A DNA stretch of 64,000 nucleotides from NCBI GenBank assembly GCA_947490345.1, contig CANLGL010000004.1, positions 71,147-135,146 on the forward strand. The letters are read 5' to 3'. Shown here piece by piece: positions 1 to 6,383 of this stretch. Origin of the DNA: Deltaproteobacteria bacterium (GTDB taxonomy: Bacteria; Myxococcota_A; UBA796; SXON01). Made by a program: the position numbers and the translations under genes. The notes below the pieces were generated by a model. It was not told where the DNA came from. It searched no databases and saw only the letters and a list, made by a program, of their open reading frames with translations. The stretch's first letter is position 1, and each line of letters opens with the position of its first letter.

Positions 1-1
1 G

Positions 2-562
2 GTCTTCTCAGCGTTTGCGCCTGCGTTCTCGGCGCGGCTCTGGGCGGACCAGCAGGCCAAGGCACTCGCAGCCGAACCGGGCGGCGGGATTCTCCGCGTC
101 CCCTACGAGTCGCTGGTGGCCGAGCCGGAGGCGCAGGTCCGGCGGATCTGCGCGTTCCTCGGCGAGGAGTTCGAGCCAGCGATGCTACGTTGGTTCGAGC
201 GCGAAGAGGCGACGAAGTCGGCTTCCCTTTCAGAGTCTTGGAAGAACACCGCCACGCCCATGCAGACCAGCCGACTCGCCCGCTACCGAAAAGACCTGAG
301 CCCCGAGGACATCGCTGTTGTCGAAGAGATCGCGGGTCCGACGCTCCTGGCGCTGGGCTACCCATTGGACGGTCCAGCGCGCCCGCCGCCGACCGGCATG
401 GCCGCCTGGCTGCGCGAGGTGCGCTGGTCTCTGATCGAGGACTGGTCGCGACTGCGCGTGGAGTGGCGATCGTTGTGGAAGGACAAGAACGTCGGCCGGC
501 GCTGGCGTCGTGCGTGGCTGATGACGACGATCCGGTGGCGGCTGGTGCTTCGTGGGCGCTGA
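2..562 (+). CDS. sulfotransferase family protein, C-terminal part (5' end outside window)
   Basis: Open reading frame entering from the left edge and ending at TGA 560-562; 186 codons are visible. The early part reads ...RVPYESLVAEPEAQVRRI followed by CAFLGEEFEPAML, the typical C-terminal half of PAPS-dependent sulfotransferases (arginine-tyrosine loop, 'E-L-v-x-dPe', then the C-F-L-G helix). The 3'-PB and 5'-PSB loops would lie upstream and cannot be checked. The tail (about residues 130-186) is rich in Trp and Arg and has no recognisable domain. It overlaps the next sulfotransferase by 11 bp, so the two are probably co-transcribed and may modify the same product. The acceptor substrate is unknown. 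Confidence 0.75.
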   Translation, partial: VFSAFAPAFSARLWADQQAKALAAEPGGGILRVPYESLVAEPEAQVRRICAFLGEEFEPAMLRWFEREEATKSASLSESWKNTATPMQTSRLARYRKDLSPEDIAVVEEIAGPTLLALGYPLDGPARPPPTGMAAWLREVRWSLIEDWSRLRVEWRSLWKDKNVGRRWRRAWLMTTIRWRLVLRGR

Positions 563-1814
563 CTTTGCCGCTGTCCGCGAGCGCGTCGCCCGTTTGCGCA
601 GCGGCCTCCCCGCGCTCGACGTGGCCAGTGCCGCGCGCGACGTCGTCGTCATCGCGTCCAGCTCGCGGGGCGGCAGCTCCATCTTCGCGGAGGTGCTGCG
701 TCGGAGCCCATCCCTGCTCCATTTCCGCGCCGAGGTGAATCCGCAGCTGCGCCTTTTCGGCTGTGAGGGCGACGAGGACGACACCGTCCCTGCGGAGTTT
801 CCCATCCCTCCCGGCCTGGGACTCGCGCTCGGCGCCGACTGCGGCCGACCCGCCGATCGGCTCGATGATGACGCTGCCATCGACGCCTTCGCTCGGGAGA
901 TCGCGGCGCGTCTGGTGCTCCAATGGCCGGAGCTGCCCATCGAGCTCGGGCCGGTGCTTGCCGACGTCCGCGCTTGCACCGCGCCCGGACCTTTCGGTGA
1001 CGCCCAGGCCTTCTATGCCAGGTTCTTCGCCCGCCTCGCCGCCCGGTGGCCGAGCTTTCATCCCGGCGCCTACGATCTGGACCGTCGCGGGATTGAGGGA
1101 ATCGGTCCGTCCGTGCCCTTCGTACCCGTGGCGCCCGTCGAAGAGCCCCCCTACGTCCTGCCTTTGCCCTGGCGTCACGCCACCCCCAACGAGCTCGCCA
1201 CCCAGCCGCTGATCATCAAGACGCCGAGCAACGCCTACCGGCTGCCATGGCTGCGTCGGCTCTTTCCCAACGCGCGAGTGCGCGTCTTGCACCTGACGCG
1301 CAACGCCGCCGCCAGCATCAACGGACTCTACGACGGATGGCGTTTTCCCGGCTTTCATAGCCACGAGGTCGGCAATCTCGACATCGGCGGATACTCCGAC
1401 ACCACCCCCGGCGGCGACCGCTGGTGGAAGTTCGACCGGCCCCCGGGCTGGCGCGCCTATAGCCACGCACCGTTAGAGCAGGTTTGCGCTTATCAATGGA
1501 CCTCCGCGCATCGGGCGGTCCTCGCCGAAACGGCCAGCGACTCCTTCTCTCTCCGATTCGAGGACGTTCTCGGGTCGCGACAACGGCAGGAAGATGCGAT
1601 GGGCCGGCTGTCGGATTGGCTGGGCGCGCCCGTTCATGACAAGCTTGCGGGGGTGCTGGCGCAGGGGCTTCCGCTGGTTATGGCGACCGAACAACCCCGC
1701 CATCGTCGCTGGTTTGCTCGGGTGGAGATGCTCGGCCCGGTGTGCGCCCAGCCCGAGGTGCGCGCGGTGCTCGACGCCCTGGGGTACGTCGGCGATCCGA
1801 CCGGGTGGGAGTAG
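552..1814 (+). CDS. sulfotransferase family protein
   Basis: 420 residues from a GTG start overlapping the preceding stop by 11 bp. Residues 33-43 (VIASSSRGGSS) form a P-loop-like 5'-phosphosulfate-binding motif, as in bacterial GSSRSGTS-type sulfotransferases. Around residues 245-260 the segment LHLTRNAAASINGLYDG resembles the 3'-phosphate-binding loop (Arg250 then Ser255), but with a shorter Arg-Ser spacing than usual. The family transfers sulfate from PAPS to hydroxyl or amine groups in the cytoplasm. It belongs to a + strand run with another sulfotransferase and an amidinotransferase-fold enzyme, which hints at assembly of a sulfated small molecule or glycan. Family assignment is fairly secure; the substrate is not. 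Confidence 0.75.
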   Translation: MGADFAAVRERVARLRSGLPALDVASAARDVVVIASSSRGGSSIFAEVLRRSPSLLHFRAEVNPQLRLFGCEGDEDDTVPAEFPIPPGLGLALGADCGRPADRLDDDAAIDAFAREIAARLVLQWPELPIELGPVLADVRACTAPGPFGDAQAFYARFFARLAARWPSFHPGAYDLDRRGIEGIGPSVPFVPVAPVEEPPYVLPLPWRHATPNELATQPLIIKTPSNAYRLPWLRRLFPNARVRVLHLTRNAAASINGLYDGWRFPGFHSHEVGNLDIGGYSDTTPGGDRWWKFDRPPGWRAYSHAPLEQVCAYQWTSAHRAVLAETASDSFSLRFEDVLGSRQRQEDAMGRLSDWLGAPVHDKLAGVLAQGLPLVMATEQPRHRRWFARVEMLGPVCAQPEVRAVLDALGYVGDPTGWE

Positions 1815-1829
1815 GGTTACTCCGCCACC

Positions 1830-2762
1830 ATGCTCCCCTCCACCCTCAAGGGCCCCGGCTGGCGCGACCGCGCCGGCTCCCATGCCGTGGACGTGGCGGC
1901 CGGCTCCCACTGGGCGCCGTTCCGGGTGTCCAGCCCGGTGGGCCGCCTCCGCGCGGTGTTGCTGACCTGGCCCGGCGACGAACTCGCCTACGAGGGTACC
2001 CCCGCCGATTGGTTGATGGCGGCGCGCCCCGACCTCAGGGCCATGCGTGAGGAGGCGAGCGGGATCGCGGCGTTCTACGAGTCCGTCGGCGCACAGGTCC
2101 ACTGGATCCGTCCTGCAGCGCCCGCACCGCCGAACCTCGTCTTCGCGTGCGACCTGTTCGTGATGACGCCGGAAGGTGCCATCCTCGGGCGGATGGGGGC
2201 GGGACAGCGCGCCGGCGAAGAACGCTGGGCCGCCCGTGCGTTGCTGGACGCCGGCGTGCCGATCCTGTCGACGCCGCGGGGAACCGCGACACTGGAAGGC
2301 GCCGACGTCCTGTGGGTGCGTCCGGACCTGGTCCTGGTCGGGCTCGGCAACCGGACCAACGAAGCGGGGTTTCTGACGGTCGGCCGGGTGCTCGCCGACC
2401 AGGGCGTGCGCTGCGTCGGCGTGGAGCTGCCCCCGACCGTGCAACACCTCCTGGGCAGCATCAACTTCGTCGACGACGACCTCTGCGTGGCCTACGATGC
2501 CACCCCGTCAATGCGCGCGGCGCTTGCCGACGCCGGCGTGCGCACCCTCGATTTCGTCGATGTGGCCGAGGTGACCGAGGCACGGGCGCTCAACTTCGTG
2601 GCGGTGAGTCGTCGTGAGATCGTGATGCCGGCGCGGGCGCCACACACCCGCGCCCGACTCGAAGCGGCAGGGGTGCGCTGCCATGAGCTCGTCGTCGATC
2701 AGTACCTTCGTGCCGAGGGCGCTCTGGGCTGCCTCACCGGCATCCTGTCCCGCGACGACTGA
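1830..2762 (+). CDS. amidinotransferase-fold enzyme (DDAH / arginine deiminase-like)
   Basis: 310 residues, ATG start 15 bp after the sulfotransferase stop. The sequence follows the pentein fold of the guanidine-modifying superfamily: an N-terminal 'fRVSSPVGRLRAVLLTWP' strand, the substrate-binding region NLVFACDLFVM, the acidic LEGADVLWV segment, a His in VQHLLGSINFVDDD and a C-terminal nucleophilic Cys301 in GALGCLTGIL. Characterised relatives hydrolyse methylated arginines, deiminate arginine or transfer amidino groups. The Cys-His-acid set appears present, so it is probably active. Sequence alone does not separate hydrolase from transferase. Its position between sulfotransferases and a sulfatase-fold lipoprotein suggests a guanidino-containing substrate, but this is inference. 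Confidence 0.8.
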   Translation: MLPSTLKGPGWRDRAGSHAVDVAAGSHWAPFRVSSPVGRLRAVLLTWPGDELAYEGTPADWLMAARPDLRAMREEASGIAAFYESVGAQVHWIRPAAPAPPNLVFACDLFVMTPEGAILGRMGAGQRAGEERWAARALLDAGVPILSTPRGTATLEGADVLWVRPDLVLVGLGNRTNEAGFLTVGRVLADQGVRCVGVELPPTVQHLLGSINFVDDDLCVAYDATPSMRAALADAGVRTLDFVDVAEVTEARALNFVAVSRREIVMPARAPHTRARLEAAGVRCHELVVDQYLRAEGALGCLTGILSRDD

Positions 2763-2801
2763 GCGCTCGGGACGCGTTAGCTCCGAACGCGAGGCACACC
2801 C

Positions 2802-4208
2802 ATGACCGCCACGCTCTTGTTCGCCCTCGTCGCCTGCAACACGGACGCCACGGCTCCCGAGCTGAAGGCCCCCGTCGCCCCTCCCGCCCCCGTGGGGCCC
2901 AACTTCGACTACTCCTCCGACCATAAAAACCTGAGCATCATCCTGGTGAGCATGGACGCGCTGCGCGCCGACCACACCGGTCTTGGGGGCGGCGCATTCA
3001 CGCCGAACCTCGACGTCTTCCAGAAAGAAGCGGTGGCCTTCAAAAACGCGACCTCGGCGGCCCCATGGACCGTCCCCGCCCACATGGCAATTTTCACCGG
3101 TCGCTGGCCCACCCACCACGGCGTCACCAACAAGCTGATCCCCGACCCCGCGGGCGGAAAGGAGCTGATCTTCGACAAGCTCGAGGACAGCATCCCGCTC
3201 TTGCCCGACACGCTCATCGCGAACGGCTGGGAGGCGGTCGGGTTCACGGGGGGTGCGGGCGTCTCCGGGAAGTTTGGCTACAACCGTGGTTTCACCAGCT
3301 ACCTGGACGACAAGACCTTTGCCGGGATGGACTACAGCGGCCCGCCGGCAATGCAGTGGCTCACCGAGCACAAAGACGGCCACTTCTTCCTGTTCTTCCA
3401 CGGCTACGACGCGCACGGTCAGCACATCGTCGGCAAGACGGCAAAAGAGATCGACCCGGCCTACGCCGGAGCGATGGATGGCAGCATTGAGGAGCAGGCC
3501 AAGCTCCGCGAAGCGGGTCTAGCCAGCATCGTCAATCCGGGCGACCCGCCCAAGGGCGACATCTCTCCTGACGACGCCGCCTTCTTGCTCAAGGTCTACC
3601 AGGAGAAAGTGCGCGAGGCGGACGCCCGCTTGGGCCTGTTCTTCGCCAAGGTCAAGGAGCTCGGCCTCTATGACAAGAGCATCATCGTGGTCCTGGCCGA
3701 CCACGGCGAAGAGTTCATGGAGCACGGCTACCTCGATCACGGCGCCACGCTCTGCGAGCACCAGCTCCACGTGCCGCTGATGATCCGCTTCCCCAAGGGT
3801 GAAGGGGCGCGCGTCGTGGACACCGCCGTTCGGACCATCGACACCTTCCCGACGCTCTTGGACGCGCTTGGGCTCCAGCCGCCCGCCGACATCGACGGCA
3901 AGAGTCTGATCCCACTCTTGCGCGGCGAGGCCGTGGACCTCCCCATTCACGCCGAGTCCGACTACCGGTTGTTCGTGCACCTGCGGTCCAGCCGGGTCGG
4001 CGACAAGAAGCTCGTTCTGGACCTCGAAGACGGGCAGCGCTCCCTCTTCGATCTATCGGTGGACCCCGAGGAGAAAATGGACCTCTCCGCTTCGGATGCC
4101 CGCACCACGTACGAGATCGAGCAGGACGTGCGCGGGTGGATGGGCACGATGAAGAGTGACCCCAATGCCTTCTTGGGCGTGAAGGAAGAACACATCAAGC
4201 TGTTCTGA
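2802..4208 (+). CDS. sulfatase-fold (alkaline phosphatase superfamily) lipoprotein
   Basis: 468 residues. It starts with a short lipoprotein signal with lipobox L9-V-A-C12, followed by an Ala/Pro linker, so it should be exported and lipid-anchored. The catalytic core begins at about residue 44: ILVSMDALRADHTGLGG supplies metal-binding Asp, SAAPWTVPAHMAIFTGRWPTHHG covers the nucleophile site, and VVLADHGEEFMEHG supplies the distal Asp-His metal ligands. The position that carries Cys or Ser (the formylglycine precursor) in true sulfatases is Thr90 here (T-V-P-A-H in place of C-x-P-x-R). A phosphoester or phosphonate hydrolase or transferase with a Thr nucleophile is therefore more likely than a formylglycine sulfatase. 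It follows the amidinotransferase gene by 39 bp, with GCGAGG upstream as a weak ribosome site. Confidence 0.75.
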   Translation: MTATLLFALVACNTDATAPELKAPVAPPAPVGPNFDYSSDHKNLSIILVSMDALRADHTGLGGGAFTPNLDVFQKEAVAFKNATSAAPWTVPAHMAIFTGRWPTHHGVTNKLIPDPAGGKELIFDKLEDSIPLLPDTLIANGWEAVGFTGGAGVSGKFGYNRGFTSYLDDKTFAGMDYSGPPAMQWLTEHKDGHFFLFFHGYDAHGQHIVGKTAKEIDPAYAGAMDGSIEEQAKLREAGLASIVNPGDPPKGDISPDDAAFLLKVYQEKVREADARLGLFFAKVKELGLYDKSIIVVLADHGEEFMEHGYLDHGATLCEHQLHVPLMIRFPKGEGARVVDTAVRTIDTFPTLLDALGLQPPADIDGKSLIPLLRGEAVDLPIHAESDYRLFVHLRSSRVGDKKLVLDLEDGQRSLFDLSVDPEEKMDLSASDARTTYEIEQDVRGWMGTMKSDPNAFLGVKEEHIKLF

Positions 4209-4246
4209 GTGCGATCTGGCTCACAGATCCGAGGCCCCCGACCCGA

Positions 4247-4275
4247 TTGACGGGAAGGCCCCCATCCGGTACCGT
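4247..4275 (+). promoter_or_regulatory. putative sigma-70 promoter for the radical SAM operon
   Basis: TTGACG (4247-4252), a 17-bp spacer and TACCGT (4270-4275) match the housekeeping consensus 5/6 and 3/6. Transcription would start near 4282, shortly before a GAGGA ribosome site (4290-4294) placed 6 bp before the ATG at 4301. The gap after the sulfatase-like gene (92 bp) is wide for this region, consistent with a new transcription unit. Prediction by eye only. Confidence 0.4.
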
Positions 4276-4300
4276 GGGAGTACCCGTCCGAGGACACTAG

Positions 4301-5917
4301 ATGGCGTACACCCCGTCGCTCGATCCCAGCCTGTATGCGGTGGCCAACGGCCGCACCGACCAGGAGTTGATGGACCTGATGGCCCAGCAGGATCGCTCGC
4401 CCGTCACGACGGACTCCCGCAAACCTCGCGTGGCTCTGGTGGTGGGTCCCTCGCCGTTTTCGATGCCCCGCGGCTGGGAGTTCTTCCTCACCTCGCCCTA
4501 CGAAGGCGTCAGCTACATCGCGACGGTGTTGCACAACGCGGGCTACCCGGTGCGCATCATCGATGTGCGCTACGACCCAACGCCGTTGCAGACCGCGCAT
4601 CGGCAGATCCTCGAAGGCTGCGACATCCTCGGGCTGGCCACCTACGAAGACTGCTACCCGTTCCTGGAGCAGCTGATCCGCGAGGTCAAGTCCAGCAAGC
4701 CCAGGCTGCCGATCATCCTCGGCGGCTCGCTCGTCACCTCCGTGCCGCACGTCTTCATGCGCGAGACGCAGGCCGACGTCGCCGTGATCAGCGAGGGCGA
4801 ACTCACGATCCTGGAAGTGATGGAGGCCTTCACCGCTGGCCTGTGGAGCAGCCGGCTCCCCGAGATCAAGGGCATCTGGTACCGGGACGCCAAGGGCGGC
4901 GTCCACGCGACCGCGCCCCGTGGTCAGATGCCGAACCTCGATTCTTTGCCCACGATGAACCTTGATCTCTGGCCTCAGGCTCGCGATCCGCGTGGCCTGC
5001 AGCCCCAGATCATCGCCAGCTACAGCCGCGGTTGCAAGATGGACTGCTCCTTCTGCTACCGGACCACGCCGCAAGAGCGGGTCAAGTCCCCCGAAAAGCT
5101 CGAGCGCGAGCTGACGACCTACAAGCAGAAGTACGGCATCGAGTTCGTCTTCTTCGTTGATCTCACCTTCACCGCGCACAAGAAGCAGACGCTCCAATAC
5201 CTGGACGTCATCCGCGAGCAGGACATCCGCTGGACCTGCCTCACCCGCAACGCTGACGTCGACGCCGAGGTCGGCAAGGCAATGGGCAGCGCGGGCTGCG
5301 ACATCGCGCTGTACGGCGTGGAGACGCTCAGCGCGGCCGCGCTGAAGAGCTCGCGCAAGGGCAGCACGGAGAACCTCGTGTACAAGGCGATGAAGGCCAC
5401 CTGGGACGGAGGGGTCCGATACGGCGGCCTGACCATCGTCGGCCTGCCCGATGAAAGCGGAACTTCGCTGGATCACATGTGCGAATGGGCCGAAGAGAAC
5501 AAACACATCACGCGGGTGAAGTACCTGTCGGCGATGCCCGGCACGACCGTGTACCGGGACTCGCTCAAGAGCGGCGCGATCAAGGACGAAGTCGAGCACT
5601 TGCGCTGGTTGGCGGTCGAGCAGGCGCTCCATCGCGACGAATACATCAACTACAATGTGCTCCCCGACGAGACGATGCGTGGCGCGTACAAGCGGCTCTA
5701 CGACAGCTACCAGCCGGGCCCGGTCATGGAGTTCAATCACTTCCCCGAGCACTTCGCTTATTTCGACCCCGAACCGTCCACCGACTGGCGGGCCGAGTTC
5801 TCCTCCGCGGGTGGCCACATGGACCCCTGCGCGATGGAGTACAAGGGGCTCTACAACGCCGCGGAGGGCGTCACGCTCACGCGCGTGAATCAGGGCGAGT
5901 TCACGGTTCAGGTCTGA
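4301..5917 (+). CDS. cobalamin-binding-type radical SAM enzyme
   Basis: 538 residues with a GAGGA ribosome site 6 bp upstream. Residues about 40-200 resemble a B12-binding Rossmann domain (VALVVGPSPF..., ILEGCDILGLATYEDCY, LPIILGGSLVTSVP). The radical SAM core follows, with the [4Fe-4S] motif C245-K-M-D-C249-S-F-C252 and the downstream FFVDLTFT, YGVETLS and GGLTIVGLPDES segments typical of the family. Class B-type enzymes of this architecture often methylate or rearrange unreactive carbons, but the reaction cannot be read from sequence. The usual DxHxxG B12 motif is not evident, so cobalamin may bind base-off or not at all. First gene of a tight operon with a rubrerythrin-like protein and the GyrB-ATPase/methyltransferase fusion. 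The C-terminal 120 residues (FNHFPEHFAYFDPEP...) are not recognised. Confidence 0.85.
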   Translation: MAYTPSLDPSLYAVANGRTDQELMDLMAQQDRSPVTTDSRKPRVALVVGPSPFSMPRGWEFFLTSPYEGVSYIATVLHNAGYPVRIIDVRYDPTPLQTAHRQILEGCDILGLATYEDCYPFLEQLIREVKSSKPRLPIILGGSLVTSVPHVFMRETQADVAVISEGELTILEVMEAFTAGLWSSRLPEIKGIWYRDAKGGVHATAPRGQMPNLDSLPTMNLDLWPQARDPRGLQPQIIASYSRGCKMDCSFCYRTTPQERVKSPEKLERELTTYKQKYGIEFVFFVDLTFTAHKKQTLQYLDVIREQDIRWTCLTRNADVDAEVGKAMGSAGCDIALYGVETLSAAALKSSRKGSTENLVYKAMKATWDGGVRYGGLTIVGLPDESGTSLDHMCEWAEENKHITRVKYLSAMPGTTVYRDSLKSGAIKDEVEHLRWLAVEQALHRDEYINYNVLPDETMRGAYKRLYDSYQPGPVMEFNHFPEHFAYFDPEPSTDWRAEFSSAGGHMDPCAMEYKGLYNAAEGVTLTRVNQGEFTVQV

Positions 5918-5930
5918 GTTACAGCTGCGC

Positions 5931-6383
5931 GTGGCCGAATCGACCCTCCCGGCAGCGCGGTACACGCCGCCCAAGCTCGACGACACCCTCACGCGGGAAC
6001 ACCTCGAAGCGGCGCTGCGCGACGAAGCCGTCGCCGCGGTCGAGGCGTCCTGGTTCGCCCGCATCGCCGAGATCGAAGGGGAGCCCGAGGCGGCGCGCGC
6101 CCTCCGAGAGATCGCCGAACAACACAACGTCAACGCCCGGGGCACGCTGGACCTGCTGCTGCGCGCGCGGGAGCCGTTGACTGGACGGGTGGTGGGCGCC
6201 ACCGCCCAGAACATCGCCGCGTTGGAGCGCTTCTACGCCGAGGACGCGCTGTCCGAGGCGCGGAGGGCCTCAGCGGCGCGGCGCGAAGGGTTCTCCGACA
6301 TCGGGAGCTGGTTTGAAAGTGTGGGGCGGCTCCGCGCCGCGCACGCCGCCCGGCTCGCGACGATCCGGACTGGGACCGACTGA
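5931..6383 (+). CDS. rubrerythrin-like ferritin-fold protein without rubredoxin domain
   Basis: 150 residues, GTG start 13 bp after the radical SAM gene; its TGA overlaps the next ATG by 1 bp (TGATG). The helical pattern matches rubrerythrins: ALREIAEQHNVNARGTLDLLL corresponds to the 'diAeqEtgHaxghLdfL' helix, PLTGRVVGATAQNIAALERFYAED to the loop and third helix, and ARREGFSDIGSWFESVGRLRAAHAARL to the 'EGFxEIAdWFetLaxAEksHaxrF' helix. Some diiron-ligand positions seem altered: the last helix has R-x-x-H where E-x-x-H is expected. The rubredoxin-like FeS domain is absent. It may be a redox or oxygen-protection partner of the radical SAM enzyme, or a structural protein that has lost full metal binding. 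Confidence 0.6.
   Translation: MAESTLPAARYTPPKLDDTLTREHLEAALRDEAVAAVEASWFARIAEIEGEPEAARALREIAEQHNVNARGTLDLLLRAREPLTGRVVGATAQNIAALERFYAEDALSEARRASAARREGFSDIGSWFESVGRLRAAHAARLATIRTGTD

Noticed and set aside
1-2762. Saxitoxin-like pathway (amidinotransferase plus sulfotransferases)
   Set aside because: The amidinotransferase-fold enzyme looks like the DDAH/deiminase branch, and no polyketide-type starter enzyme or other sxt-like genes are visible.
3962-6214. 750-residue open frame on the - strand opposite the sulfatase-like and radical SAM genes
   Set aside because: Arg/Val/His-rich text with no motif; it is the GC-driven mirror of well-supported + strand genes.
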